Source: DATJCV01 sp963707665 (GTDB lineage Bacteria > Pseudomonadota > Gammaproteobacteria > Burkholderiales > Burkholderiaceae_D). From it: a stretch of 64,000 bases of DNA. The stretch lies in assembly GCA_963707665.1 (NCBI GenBank), contig CAVPQU010000005.1, positions 248,001 through 312,000 on the forward strand. Direction: 5' to 3'. The position numbers were made by a program, and so were the translations under genes. Shown here one piece after another: positions 47,604 to 56,538 of the stretch (position 1 is its first letter; each line of letters starts with the position of its first letter). The notes beneath the pieces are model-generated. The model saw only the letters and a list, made by a program, of their open reading frames with translations. It ran no database searches and was not told where the DNA came from.

Positions 47604-48548
47604 ATGAAACTATCGAAATTCATCGCCGTTCTGGTTGGAGCTGGAGTGATCGCCACCGCGGCACAGGCGCAGGAACTGACCGGCACGCTTAAGAAAGTCA
47701 AGGACAGCGGCACGCTGACCCTGGGCGTGCGCGACTCTTCCATTCCGTTTTCCTATCTGGACGACAAGCAATCGTATCAAGGCTACTCGATCGACCTGTG
47801 CATGAAGGCTGCCAGCGCGATCCAGAAGAAGCTCGGCTTGACGGCTCTGAACATCAAGATGGTCCCGGTTACGTCGGCCACGCGGATTCCGCTGATCGCC
47901 AACGGCACCATCGACATGTCGTGCGGTTCCGCCACCAACAACCTCGAACGCCAGAAGCAGGTATCGTTTGCGCCGACCATGTTCGTCACCGCCAATCGTC
48001 TGCTGGCCAAGAAATCATCCAACATCAAGACGCTGGACGACATGAAGGGCAAGACGATCGTCTCGACTTCCGGCACCTCCAACCTGAAGCAGGTCACCGA
48101 GCTGAACGGCGAGCGCCATCTCGACATGAAAATCCTGACCGCCAAGGATCACGCGGAAGCCTTCCTGATGGTGGAAACCGGACGTGCGGTGGCGTTTGCG
48201 ATGGACGACATTCTGCTGGCTTCGCTGGCCGCCAGCTCGAAGGCGCCTGCTGACTACACGATTACCGCCGATGCGCTGTCGGTCGAGCCATACGGCATCA
48301 TCCTGCGTCGCGATGATCCCGACTTCAAAAAAGTGGTGGATGCTGCCCTCGCCGCGGTCTACCAATCGGATGAAATCAACCGCATCTATTCCAAATGGTT
48401 CCTGTCGCCGATTCCGCCCAAAGGCATCAACCTGAACGTGCCGATGAGCGCCGAGCTGAAAAAAGCCTTCGCCCATCCGACCGATTCCGGTGACCCAGCG
48501 GCATATGCAGTAGTCCCGGCAGCACAAAAAGAAGCAACCAAGAAGTAA
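47604..48548 (+). CDS. gltI: Amino-acid ABC transporter substrate-binding protein GltI, second copy
   Basis: The 314-residue protein begins MKLSKFIAVLVGAGVIATAA and is cut after the AQA box. The mature domain carries RDSSIPFSYLDDKQSYQGYS, GSATNNLERQKQVSF, and AFAMDDILLASL, matching the glutamate/aspartate-binding protein GltI. The frame is open back to 47361 inside the first copy, but ATG 47604 has a GGGAGAC ribosome site and a correct signal peptide. It precedes gltJ, gltK and gltL, so this is the copy best placed to serve the importer. Confidence 0.92.
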   Translation: MKLSKFIAVLVGAGVIATAAQAQELTGTLKKVKDSGTLTLGVRDSSIPFSYLDDKQSYQGYSIDLCMKAASAIQKKLGLTALNIKMVPVTSATRIPLIANGTIDMSCGSATNNLERQKQVSFAPTMFVTANRLLAKKSSNIKTLDDMKGKTIVSTSGTSNLKQVTELNGERHLDMKILTAKDHAEAFLMVETGRAVAFAMDDILLASLAASSKAPADYTITADALSVEPYGIILRRDDPDFKKVVDAALAAVYQSDEINRIYSKWFLSPIPPKGINLNVPMSAELKKAFAHPTDSGDPAAYAVVPAAQKEATKK

Positions 48549-48571
48549 GCAAGGCAGTTTGAAGGGGTTTA

Positions 48572-48600
48572 AGACGGGGGGCGCAAGCCTCCCGTTTTGT
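48572..48600 (+). terminator. Hairpin between gltI and gltJ, possible attenuating terminator
   Basis: The arms ACGGGGGGC and GCCTCCCGT pair with one mismatch around a GCAA loop, followed by TTTGTTTG. A partial terminator here would make the binding protein more abundant than the permease, a common pattern in importer operons. Confidence 0.55.
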
Positions 48601-48843
48601 TTGCCGGCGACTGCGATTGCTGCGTCGCACAAATACAAATTCAAGCGATAAAACGCGAATCTGGTCACTTGGCTGCCTGCAGCAGAAAGCGCACAGTGTC
48701 ATCTCCGCGGCAGGAATCCGGCGTCATGTTCGACGACGTCACCGGGAGCCACGCCGTCACGCGAGCAATAGACAGCGCTTGACCCGCCGGGACAGCCTGC
48801 GAAACAGGAACGCAAACGACTTCCGTAACAAGACGAGGGTACG

Positions 48844-49596
48844 ATGAACTACAACTGGAACTGGCGCATATATTGGGAAAATTCGCCTGACGGCGCCGGC
48901 ACCTACATGGATACACTGCTGGTGGGCCTGAACTGGACCGTGGCCACAGCAATTTCTGCCTGGATCATGGCCTTGATCCTGGGCGCCATTATCGGCACGC
49001 TGCGCACCGTACCCAATCGCTGGGTAGTGCGCTTCGGCAATGGCTACGTCGAACTATTCCGCAATATTCCCTTGCTGGTGCAAATGTTTCTGTGGTACTT
49101 CGTGCTGCCCGAACTGGTGCCGACCGATTTTGGCAACTGGCTCAAATCGATGCCTCACTCTTCCTTCGTGACCGCAGTGATCGCGCTTGGCTTCTTTACC
49201 TCGGCGCGGGTGGCGGTGCAGGTATCGGCTGGTATCCAGGCCTTGTCGGGCGGCCAGAAAATGGCCGGCACCGCGCTAGGCCTGACGCTGCCGCAGACTT
49301 ATCGTTTCGTGCTGCTGCCGATGGCATTTCGCATCATCATCCCGGCCCTGACCAACGAATTCGCGGCCATCATCAAGAATAGTTCGGTCGCGCTGACCAT
49401 CGGCTTGCTGGAGTTGACGGCCGCCGCTCGCTCGATGCAGGAATTTTCGTTCCAGATCTTCGAGGCGTTCACCGCAGCGACCATCCTCTACATTCTGTTT
49501 TCGATCCTGGCGATTGCGGCATCCAACTGGGTGGAACGTAAAACCGCGGTACCCGGCATGATCACCGGCGCCAAAGCCAGCACCGGAGGCCACTAA
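48844..49596 (+). CDS. gltJ: Glutamate/aspartate ABC transporter permease GltJ
   Basis: A 250-residue inner-membrane permease of the HisM/GltJ group. It begins MNYNWNWRIYWENSPDG, then has five to six membrane helices, and the EAA loop (SGGQKMAGTALGLTLPQTYRFV) that contacts the ATPase. FRNIPLLVQMFLWYFVLPEL is characteristic of the polar amino-acid permeases. It follows gltI and precedes gltK by two bases. Confidence 0.93.
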   Translation: MNYNWNWRIYWENSPDGAGTYMDTLLVGLNWTVATAISAWIMALILGAIIGTLRTVPNRWVVRFGNGYVELFRNIPLLVQMFLWYFVLPELVPTDFGNWLKSMPHSSFVTAVIALGFFTSARVAVQVSAGIQALSGGQKMAGTALGLTLPQTYRFVLLPMAFRIIIPALTNEFAAIIKNSSVALTIGLLELTAAARSMQEFSFQIFEAFTAATILYILFSILAIAASNWVERKTAVPGMITGAKASTGGH

Positions 49597-49598
49597 TC

Positions 49599-50291
49599 AT
49601 GTTTGCCAATTTCGATTTCGATGTAATCGCCCGCTCATGGCAATACCTGTTCATGACCGGCATGTCCTTTACGCTAAAGCTGACTTTTTTCGCAATGGTC
49701 GGCGGCATCATGCTCGGTACCGTGCTGGCGCTGATGCGGCTGTCCCATTCGCGGCCGATTGCGCTGGTGGCTACCGGTTATGTCAACCTGATCCGCTCGG
49801 TGCCGCTGATCATGGTGATCTTCTGGTTCTACTTCCTGGTGCCCTACATTGGCGCCTGGATCGTCGGCTCGCCGGTGCCCTTGCAGGTCGGCGCGTTCAC
49901 TTCGTCTCTGATCACGTTCACCTTGTTCGAGGCGGCTTATTATTGCGAGATCATGCGCTCCGGGATCCAGTCGATTCCACGCGGCCAGGTGGCGGCGGGC
50001 CAGGCGCTCGGCATGAGCTACTGGCAAACCATGGGCAACATCGTGCTGCCGCAGGCGTTTCGCAACATGATCCCGGTCTTGCTGACGCAGACCATCGTGC
50101 TGTTCCAGGACGTTTCGCTGGTCTATGTGCTATCGATCACCGACTTCGTGGGCGCCGCCTCCAAGATCGCGCAGCGCGACGGCCGCCTGGTCGAGATGTA
50201 TCTGTTCGTCGCCGTGGTGTATTTCGTGCTCTGCTATGGCCTGTCCTATCTGGTCAAACGGCTGCAGCAACGGGTCGCCATCATTCGCTAG
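49599..50291 (+). CDS. gltK: Glutamate/aspartate ABC transporter permease GltK
   Basis: A 230-residue permease, paralogous to gltJ and forming the second half of the transmembrane heterodimer. It contains VNLIRSVPLIMVIFWFYFLV and the EAA loop in IPRGQVAAGQALGMSYWQTM followed by NIVLPQAFRNM. About five helices are predicted. The start ATG lies two bases after gltJ. Confidence 0.93.
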   Translation: MFANFDFDVIARSWQYLFMTGMSFTLKLTFFAMVGGIMLGTVLALMRLSHSRPIALVATGYVNLIRSVPLIMVIFWFYFLVPYIGAWIVGSPVPLQVGAFTSSLITFTLFEAAYYCEIMRSGIQSIPRGQVAAGQALGMSYWQTMGNIVLPQAFRNMIPVLLTQTIVLFQDVSLVYVLSITDFVGAASKIAQRDGRLVEMYLFVAVVYFVLCYGLSYLVKRLQQRVAIIR

Positions 50292-50351
50292 CCCGGGCCG
50301 CGAGCGCGGCCGGCATGTAAAAAACACAGTATTCAGAATCAGGAGCAAAAC

Positions 50352-51077
50352 ATGATTGAACTCAATAACGTCAGCAAGTGGTACGGCAACTTCCAGGTCT
50401 TGACCGACTGCAGCACGCAGGTCTCGAAAGGCGACGTGGTGGTGGTGTGCGGCCCGTCCGGTTCCGGCAAATCGACCTTGATCAAGACCGTCAACGGCCT
50501 GGAGCCGTTCCAGAAAGGCGAGATCATCGTCGACGGCATCTCGGTCGGCGCCCCCAAGACCAACCTGTCGAAACTGCGCGCGCGGATCGGCATGGTGTTC
50601 CAGAACTTCGAATTGTTCCCGCACCTGTCGATCCGCGAAAACCTGACCATCGGCCAGATCAAGGTGCTCGGCCGCAGCAAGGAAGAGGCCACCGAAAAGG
50701 GGCTCAAATACCTGGACCGGGTCGGCCTGATCGCGCAACAGGACAAGTTCCCCGGCCAGCTGTCCGGCGGCCAGCAGCAGCGGGTGGCGATTGCGCGCGC
50801 GCTGTCGATGGACCCGATCGCGATGCTGTTCGACGAGCCGACCTCGGCGCTCGACCCGGAAATGATCAACGAAGTGCTGGACGTGATGGTCGGCCTGGCG
50901 CAGGACGGCATGACCATGATGGTGGTCACGCACGAAATGGGCTTCGCCAAGAAAGTCGCGAGCCATGTGGTGTTCATGGATCAGGGGCGGATCGTCGAAG
51001 ACTGCACCAAGGATGAATTTTTCAATACCCAGCGCTCCGAACGCGCGCGGGATTTCTTGGCGAAGATCATTCACTGA
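50352..51077 (+). CDS. gltL: Glutamate/aspartate ABC transporter ATP-binding protein GltL
   Basis: The 241-residue ATPase energises the importer. It has Walker A GPSGSGKSTLIKTVNGLE, Q-loop MVFQNFELFPHLS, signature LSGGQQQRVAIARALSMDP, Walker B MLFDEPTSALDPEM, and the H-loop VVTHEMGFAKKV. All motifs match the polar amino-acid import ATPases. It is the last gene of the gltI-gltJ-gltK-gltL operon and is followed by a terminator. Confidence 0.96.
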   Translation: MIELNNVSKWYGNFQVLTDCSTQVSKGDVVVVCGPSGSGKSTLIKTVNGLEPFQKGEIIVDGISVGAPKTNLSKLRARIGMVFQNFELFPHLSIRENLTIGQIKVLGRSKEEATEKGLKYLDRVGLIAQQDKFPGQLSGGQQQRVAIARALSMDPIAMLFDEPTSALDPEMINEVLDVMVGLAQDGMTMMVVTHEMGFAKKVASHVVFMDQGRIVEDCTKDEFFNTQRSERARDFLAKIIH

Positions 51078-51104
51078 CCGACTGATCGCCTGCCCGGTCC
51101 GCCC

Positions 51105-51134
51105 AAGCCGCCTCATTCTCGAGGCGGCTTTTTT
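51105..51134 (+). terminator. Rho-independent terminator after gltL
   Basis: Perfect 10-bp stem (AAGCCGCCTC with GAGGCGGCTT), six-base loop, then a T-rich tail (TTTTCT). It ends the importer operon. Confidence 0.9.
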
Positions 51135-51195
51135 CTGTCAGGCGCATGAGGGGTGCTACCCGCGATGGCATCGAGGATAATGGATCCCAATCCTA

Positions 51196-51254
51196 TACTC
51201 CCTATGCTAGCCATATACCTCGCCCATAAATAAATAGTTTTACTACTATACTCC
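51196..51254 (+). repeat. TACTCC-N47-TACTCC intergenic element, copy 4
   Basis: Exact TACTCC at 51196 and 51249, starts 53 bp apart, with core CTCGCCCATAAAT at 51219-51231. It lies between the gltL terminator and pyrC. Confidence 0.75.
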
Positions 51255-51394
51255 TTCATATAACACAAAAATTGCTCTGATCTGCCGGCGCCTCATGTGC
51301 GGCCTCATGCACTTTGCTCACGGCGCTTTGTCTGCACCGCTGGTACCGCAGGCGCTACGGTAAAATTGGGCAATTTCATACCGCCGGATTTTCC

Positions 51395-52449
51395 ATGTCA
51401 AACCCCGTTTTGCAAACCCTCACCATCACCCGCCCCGACGACTGGCATCTGCACCTGCGCGACGGCGCCACGCTGGCCAGCCGTCTTGCCGCATAGCGCG
51501 CGCCAGTTCGCGCGCGCGATCGTGATGCCCAACCTGAAGCCGCCGGTCACCACGCACCGCGCAGGCAGACGCCTATCGCAGCCGCATCCTGGCGGCGCTG
51601 CCGGCCGACATGCAGTTCGAGCCGCTGATGACGCTGTACCTGACCGACAACACGCCGCCCGACGAAATCCGCCGCGCCCATGACAGCGGCTTCGTGCATG
51701 CGGTAAAACTGTACCCGGCCGGCGCCACCACCAATTCCGACGCCGGCGTGACCGACTTGACGCAACTGCTATCCAGACGCTGGAAGTGATGCAGGAAGTC
51801 GGCATGCCCTTCCTGGTGCATGGCGAAGTGACCGATCCGGACATCGACATCTTCGACCGCGAAGCGGTGTTCATCGAGCGCGTGCTGCAGCCGCTGCGGC
51901 GCGACCTGCCGGCGTTGAAGATCGTGTTCGAGCACATCACCACCCGCGAGGCGGCGCAGTACGTGGCCGAGGCTGCGGACGACGCGGTCGCGGCAACGAT
52001 TACGGCGCATCACCTGCTGTACAACCGCAACGACATCTTCCAGGGCGGCATTCGGCCGCATTACTACTGCCTGCCGATCTTGAAGCGCGAACAGCACCGG
52101 CAGGCGCTGCTGGCCGCCGCCACCTCCGGCAATCCCAAGTTTTTCCTCGGCACCGATTCCGCGCCGCATCCGAAAGGCGCGAAGGAACACGCCTGCGGCT
52201 GCGCCGGCTGCTACACCGCGCTGCATGCGATGGAGTTGTATGCGCAGGCGTTCGAGCAGGCCGGCGCGCTGGATAAGCTGGAAGCCTTCGCCAGCATCAA
52301 CGGCCCGGCGTTTTACGGCCTGCCGCGCAATAGCGGCAGCGTCACCTTGCAGCGGCAGAGCGTGGACGCTACCGGCAGAGTTGGTCGTGGCCGATGACGT
52401 CATCGTGCCGCTGAATGGCGGCGAGCCATTGAACTGGAAATTGATGTGA
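51395..52449 (+). pseudogene. pyrC: Dihydroorotase PyrC, broken by four apparent frameshifts
   Basis: PyrC is the zinc enzyme that cyclises carbamoyl-aspartate to dihydroorotate in pyrimidine synthesis. All parts of a class II dihydroorotase are present but in different frames: RPDDWHLHLRDGATLA (zinc site), AIVMPNLKPPVTT, HAVKLYPAGATTNS with the carbamylated lysine, VHGEVTDPDIDIFDRE, ITAHHLLYNRNDIF, and GTDSAPHPKGAKE. Frame breaks fall near 51479 (extra base), 51555 (extra base), 51770-51776 (one base lost, or two gained) and 52359 (extra base). Correcting them gives about 350 residues, full length. The absence of any other decay suggests either sequencing error or very recent loss. Confidence 0.88.
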
Positions 52450-52481
52450 GGCGGTGTACACTCCGTTTTTTGAAAGTGGCT

Positions 52482-52540
52482 GGAGTATGTGTAAATAGCT
52501 GTTTATTTTCGGGAGAAAATAGATAGGTATGCATGGAGTA
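52482..52540 (-). repeat. TACTCC-N47-TACTCC intergenic element, copy 5 (inverted)
   Basis: GGAGTA at 52482 and 52535 (TACTCC on the minus strand), starts 53 bp apart, with minus-strand core TCTCCCGAAAATAAA. It lies between pyrC and the DUF3025 gene, opposite in orientation to the copy before pyrC. Confidence 0.75.
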
Positions 52541-52579
52541 TATCGCCACTGTTCGTCTGCGAGCGCTGCCGAAAATATC

Positions 52580-53374
52580 ATGGCCAGGATTCGCGCCCTC
52601 GACTGGGGTCGTTCGTGGCATGCCGCGGTCCGCGCAGCAGGCGAGTCGATCGCGCAGGCGCACGACCTGCGCGCAGCGCTGAATACTGCCGCCGCCGCGC
52701 AGCAATTGCAGAATCATCGCGGCCTGCCGCTCTCCTTCGTCCCGCAACAGGCGCTGCCGCCCGGCACCGCTTACGAGGCGTACATCAGTGCCACCGGCCA
52801 GGTTCCGACTCGCGACAATTTGCATGATTTTTTCAACGCGCTGGTATGGCTGAGCTTCCCGCTCATCAAGCGGCAATTGAATGCGCTGCAGGCTGCCGAA
52901 ATCGAACGTGTCGGAGCCAAACTGCGCGGCCGGCTGCGCGACGCCGCTACCCTATTCGACGAAAACGCTGCGCTGGTGGTCCTGCGCGATGGCGCGTCAG
53001 GGCGGGCGCTGGCGCAGGCGCTGCGCGAACGCCGCTGGCACGATGCCTTCATCGGCCAGCGCACCGCGTTCGAAACGGATTGCCGCATCCTGCTGTTCGG
53101 CCATGCCCTGATGGAAAAGCTGGCAACGCCGTATAAAGCGATCACCGCCCATGCCTGGCTGCTGACGGCCACCAGCGATTTTTTTGACCTGCCGCTGGCC
53201 GCGCAAACCGCCTGGATCGATGCCACGGTCGCGCGCCAGCTGAGCAGCGACCTGACGCCATCCAGCTTGACGCCATTGCCGGTCATGGGCGTGCCGGGAT
53301 GGTCGGAGCAGCAAAACGCGGCATTCTACATGGATACGGACGTGTTTCGGCCGCCAAGAATGAGCTCGCGCTAA
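52580..53374 (+). CDS. DUF3025 family protein
   Basis: The 264-residue product resembles the DUF3025 family, which is restricted to proteobacteria and has no known function. Conserved patches include LPLSFVPQQALPPGTAYEAY, NLHDFFNALVWLSFPLIKR, and a C-terminal GVPGWSEQQNAAFY followed by VFRPPR. It is rich in alanine and has no signal peptide or membrane helix. The frame opens at ATG 52529, but that lies inside the inverted element copy 5. ATG 52580 is the better start by position, although no good ribosome site precedes either. Confidence 0.8.
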   Translation: MARIRALDWGRSWHAAVRAAGESIAQAHDLRAALNTAAAAQQLQNHRGLPLSFVPQQALPPGTAYEAYISATGQVPTRDNLHDFFNALVWLSFPLIKRQLNALQAAEIERVGAKLRGRLRDAATLFDENAALVVLRDGASGRALAQALRERRWHDAFIGQRTAFETDCRILLFGHALMEKLATPYKAITAHAWLLTATSDFFDLPLAAQTAWIDATVARQLSSDLTPSSLTPLPVMGVPGWSEQQNAAFYMDTDVFRPPRMSSR

Positions 53375-53605
53375 CCGGTTCTTGGTCGGCCAGCAGATCC
53401 CTTGCCAAGCCGGTGCGCCGCGAATCATCCCAATGGTCGTTCCCGCAGATTCAGGAGGGAAACCGCACGGGTTTTGACGTCTTCGTGCTCAACCCGTGAA
53501 AGCAGGGGCAGAGTAGCCCCTCCTGCGCCCACTGGTCGCACTCTATGCGACACCATCATCAAGATTTAGGCATCCTTGCCTGATTTAGCAGCCGGCCGTG
53601 GCTGC
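53375..53605. other. Intergenic region after the DUF3025 gene
   Basis: No convincing gene is seen between the DUF3025 stop and the antitoxin remnant. Short open frames overlap the DUF3025 gene and have no recognisable sequence. No terminator is evident. Confidence 0.5.
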
Positions 53606-53776
53606 ATGAACAGGATCAACATTTCCCTTTCCGGGTCGCTGAACTGCTTGGTGGACGAGCACGTCCGCGGACATGACTGCGAGTCGGTGCATGTGCCGCT
53701 GCGCGAGGATGCGGATCGGCTGTCTCTGCGGGGTTTTCTGCTGGAAGGAGTAGGGCCGGCATTGGCTGCGCCCTAA
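53606..53776 (+). pseudogene. Truncated ParD-type antitoxin remnant
   Basis: The frame encodes MNRINISLSGSLNCLVDEHV at its N-terminus and DRLSLRGFLLEG later, which match the start and the middle of ParD/CopG-type antitoxins (ISLP...LKxFVDEQV and ExxRxLLLEG). The region between them is shorter and altered, and the frame stops soon after, so the C-terminal toxin-binding tail is lacking. No parE toxin gene follows. I read it as a decayed toxin-antitoxin relic. Alternative: a short standalone ribbon-helix-helix protein. Confidence 0.5.
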
Positions 53777-53860
53777 CGAGCTGAACGGATGGCGGCGGCG
53801 CCACGATCGTCGGATGGATACGGGCGGCGCTGCACAAATCCTCAAGGTAGACAATAAAAA

Positions 53861-53880
53861 AAGGCACCCGAAGGTGCCTT
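53861..53880 (-). terminator. Terminator of the first porin gene
   Basis: Perfect 8-bp stem (AAGGCACC with GGTGCCTT) and CGAA loop. On the minus strand it is followed by a T run. It ends transcription of the porin starting at 54940. Confidence 0.88.
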
Positions 53881-53926
53881 TTCAATCCAGCGTTCAAAGC
53901 CACAGCGGGATCAACCCCGCACAGGA

Positions 53927-54940
53927 TTAGAACTTGTGGCGAACGCCCACGGTGAATGCGCGGGAATTCTCGCCAGCGGCTGGTGCCGAACCACCGCCCG
54001 ATGCATCGCCAACAAAGTTCGTACCGGCAGAATCGTTGTTGATTTGGCCATACGACGTGTACAGGTTGGTACGTTTCGACAGAGCGTAGGTGTAACCCAG
54101 TGCAAACTGTTTGCCGCCGGCGTTGCCTGCGGCGGATTTGTCTTTCTTCTGGATGTACGAAGCCAGGATGGTGCCGGCGCCGATCGGAGCCGAAACGCCG
54201 ATCATCCAGTCACGGAAATCTGCGCCAGCGATATCCAGTTTTTCAGTTTCATACGCAGCGTGCAACTTGGCCACGCCGAAGTCATAGGTACCGCCCAGCA
54301 AGGTGGTTTTGTTCTTGTTGGTGTTGGTCGCATCAGCGATGTTTTCGTGCGCCAGAATGACGGCAACCGGACCATTCGCGTAGCCGACCGACAGGCCGAG
54401 GTTGCGGCTGGCAGAATTGTCGCCTGGAACTTCACCCAGACCGTACAGAACGTTGGCCGAGAAGCCGCCCAGTGCTGGGGTGCTGTAGGTAATCGCATTG
54501 TTGGCGCGAACCGGGCCTGCACCCATCAGGTTGGTCGTTGCGCCGGTCAAGCCGGTGCCGAACGGATCGACGGAATCCAAAGCGATAAACAGAGGCGTGT
54601 ATTGACGACCCAGGCCGACCGCGCCGAAGTTGCCCGACAGACCGACCCATGCTTGGCGACCGAACAACGCGCCTTGACGGCCAGTACCGTCATCAAGGTT
54701 AAAGCCGCTTTCGATCTGGAAGTTGGCTTTCAGGCCGCCACCGAGGTCTTCGGTGCCCTTGAAACCCAAGCGATTGCCGGACTGCACACCGGTCGCCAGC
54801 TTGGTCACGGAGCCTTGAGCGCCGCCGCTTTCAAAAGTAACGCCAGCGTCAACCAGGCCGTACACGGTGACATTGGTTTGAGCAGATGCCAAACCTGCAA
54901 ACGAGCCCAGAACGGCCAGCGCGAGTAACGATTTTTTCAT
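53927..54940 (-). CDS. Gram-negative porin (first of three)
   Basis: This 337-residue outer-membrane protein has signal peptide MKKSLLALAVLGSFAGLASA and the Burkholderiales porin sequence order: TNVTVYGLVDAGVTFESG, NRLGFKGTEDLGGGLKANFQ, LFGRQAWVGLSGNFG, GLGRQYTPLFIALD, and a C-terminal TVGVRHKF ending in phenylalanine, the beta-barrel assembly signal. It should form a trimeric 16-strand barrel for small solutes. The stop lies 47 bases from a strong terminator. It is separated from the porin at 56306 by about 345 bases. Confidence 0.94.
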   Translation of the reverse strand: MKKSLLALAVLGSFAGLASAQTNVTVYGLVDAGVTFESGGAQGSVTKLATGVQSGNRLGFKGTEDLGGGLKANFQIESGFNLDDGTGRQGALFGRQAWVGLSGNFGAVGLGRQYTPLFIALDSVDPFGTGLTGATTNLMGAGPVRANNAITYSTPALGGFSANVLYGLGEVPGDNSASRNLGLSVGYANGPVAVILAHENIADATNTNKNKTTLLGGTYDFGVAKLHAAYETEKLDIAGADFRDWMIGVSAPIGAGTILASYIQKKDKSAAGNAGGKQFALGYTYALSKRTNLYTSYGQINNDSAGTNFVGDASGGGSAPAAGENSRAFTVGVRHKF

Positions 54941-55209
54941 TGTGATAATCCTCGTGAGTTATCGGAATTGTGTGAATTCGCTTGTGACAAGATCCGTGGC
55001 GCTACCGGCCCTGCCCGAAACAGACTTCTTATCTAACGATGAAGAAGATGTTGAGTATTACAACAGAGCATCCAATCAAAGACAAAAAAAATCTGCGGTT
55101 TGGGATCGAAGGACGGTGCTTTCGTCGCATATTTACAACAGGCAAAGCCGCGCTGCATCGGTCTCGCCAGGCAAGAGCAGGGCGAAGTAAAGTGCCCGAG
55201 GAATAAAAA
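54941..55209. promoter_or_regulatory. Upstream region of the first porin gene
   Basis: The region between porin 1 and the terminator of porin 2 is AT-rich near the porin start and has no gene. The promoter of porin 1 should lie here on the minus strand. I could not assign -35/-10 boxes with confidence. A short ORF on the opposite strand (54942-55190) lacks any recognisable sequence. Confidence 0.4.
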
Positions 55210-55231
55210 ACGGACCCGCAAGCGGGTCCGT
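55210..55231 (-). terminator. Terminator of the second porin gene
   Basis: Perfect 10-bp stem (ACGGACCCGC with GCGGGTCCGT) and a two-base gap, with a T run on the minus strand. Confidence 0.88.
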
Positions 55232-55286
55232 CAAATCAATTAAAGCGATTTAGACGGCGGTGCAATTGCATCCGCCATCCAGTTGT

Positions 55287-56306
55287 TTAGAACAGATGGT
55301 TGACGCCAACCGAGAAGCCGGTTTGGGTTTTCGAGGTAGCGCGCGCGCCGAGTAGCGTGCGTTGTCGATGTCGGCATAGAAGTTGGTGCGCTTCGACAGC
55401 GCATAGGTTGCACCGACGATGAACAGCTTGCGCTTGGCGTCGTTAGAAGCTACGTAGTTCGAGGCAACAAGCGCAGCCGGGCCTTTGGTTTCATAGTAGC
55501 CAACCGAGATGGCGGCGGCTGGAGTGACGTACATGTGTCCGCCAACCCACCAGTCTTTGGCACGGGTTTCGGTAGCGCCCGAACCTATCTTGTTGTCCGC
55601 ATAGCCAACCGCAACACGGAACGGACCGGTCATGTAGGCGCCGCCCACGGTCCAGTTCTTGAAGTCGTCATCAGCTGCGTTACGCTTGCCGCCCGTGTAG
55701 GCGCCGCCGACGGTGAAGCCGGCAACAGCGTAGTTGGCACCAACTGCGTAGGTGGAACCGCTGCTGGTGCTGCCTGCAACCTCGCCCAGGGCGTATTCAG
55801 CCATCACACCCACACCACCAAATTTGCCGGTGTACTGAATATCGTTGTTGCAAACGTGTCAGGCCGCCTTGGCTTGCCATCGGAACGATGCCGGTATATT
55901 TATAGACGAACGGATCGTACAGGCCGATGGTTTTGAAGTTGACCGAGTATTGACGGCCCAGATCCAACGAACCCCATGCACCGCCCAAGCCGACCGAAGC
56001 GGTACGTTGGAACAGGCCGGCAGCGTCACCTGCACCGGTGCCGCTGTTCCAGCCCATTTCCAGGTTGAAGTGGGCATTCAAGCCGCCGCCCAGATCTTCC
56101 ACGCCTTTGAAGCCAAGGCGGTTCTGGTTGTAAGTACCGCCCGAACTCATGCTCAACCTGCTGTCGGTGTCGGCGGCGCCTGGACCGAAATTGCTTTGAT
56201 GACGCACGCCGGCATCGATCGTGCCGTAAATGGTGATGCTGGTTTGGGCAGAGGCGACGCCGGCAATGGTGCCGAGGACTGCCAGTGCGAGGAGCGATTT
56301 TTTCAT
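55287..56306 (-). pseudogene. Gram-negative porin (second copy), two apparent frameshifts
   Basis: The 5' part, MKKSLLALAVLGTIAGVASA then SITIYGTIDAGVRHQSN, through GLGGAWGSLDLGRQYSVNFK, is a normal Burkholderiales porin. The frame breaks near 55852 (one extra base, compared with RLDNDIQYTG of the third porin), continues in another frame as GVMAEYALGEVAGSTSSG, and breaks again near 55349 (one base lost). Correcting that gives TQTGFSVGVNHLF and a stop at 55287. The restored length is about 340 residues with all family parts, so this is either a recent pseudogene or a sequence error. It is close in sequence to the third porin. Confidence 0.85.
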
Positions 56307-56538
56307 TGAAGGTTCTCCAGGGGTTGTACTGATAAAATTTATGTGTTGCCTTCAGCAAGGTCACTAGTGATAACGTCCCTGCCGACACTTCCAAACCGGT
56401 GGATCAGGAAGTTAGCTTTCATTTCATCAAAGATCGTTGTCGAGGGCAAAGTTAATTGCGCTTCGAACATCGAGTTCGGTTGGAAAGTGTGGTGAGCAAG
56501 CAACAAGCTGGTGAGCTTGGTGACCACAATTAATATTT
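56307..56538. promoter_or_regulatory. Divergent promoter region between porin 2 and coq7
   Basis: 232 bases between the starts of two divergent genes, AT-rich toward coq7. It must contain promoters for both. No clear sigma-70 pair is assigned and no ORF is supported. Confidence 0.4.
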
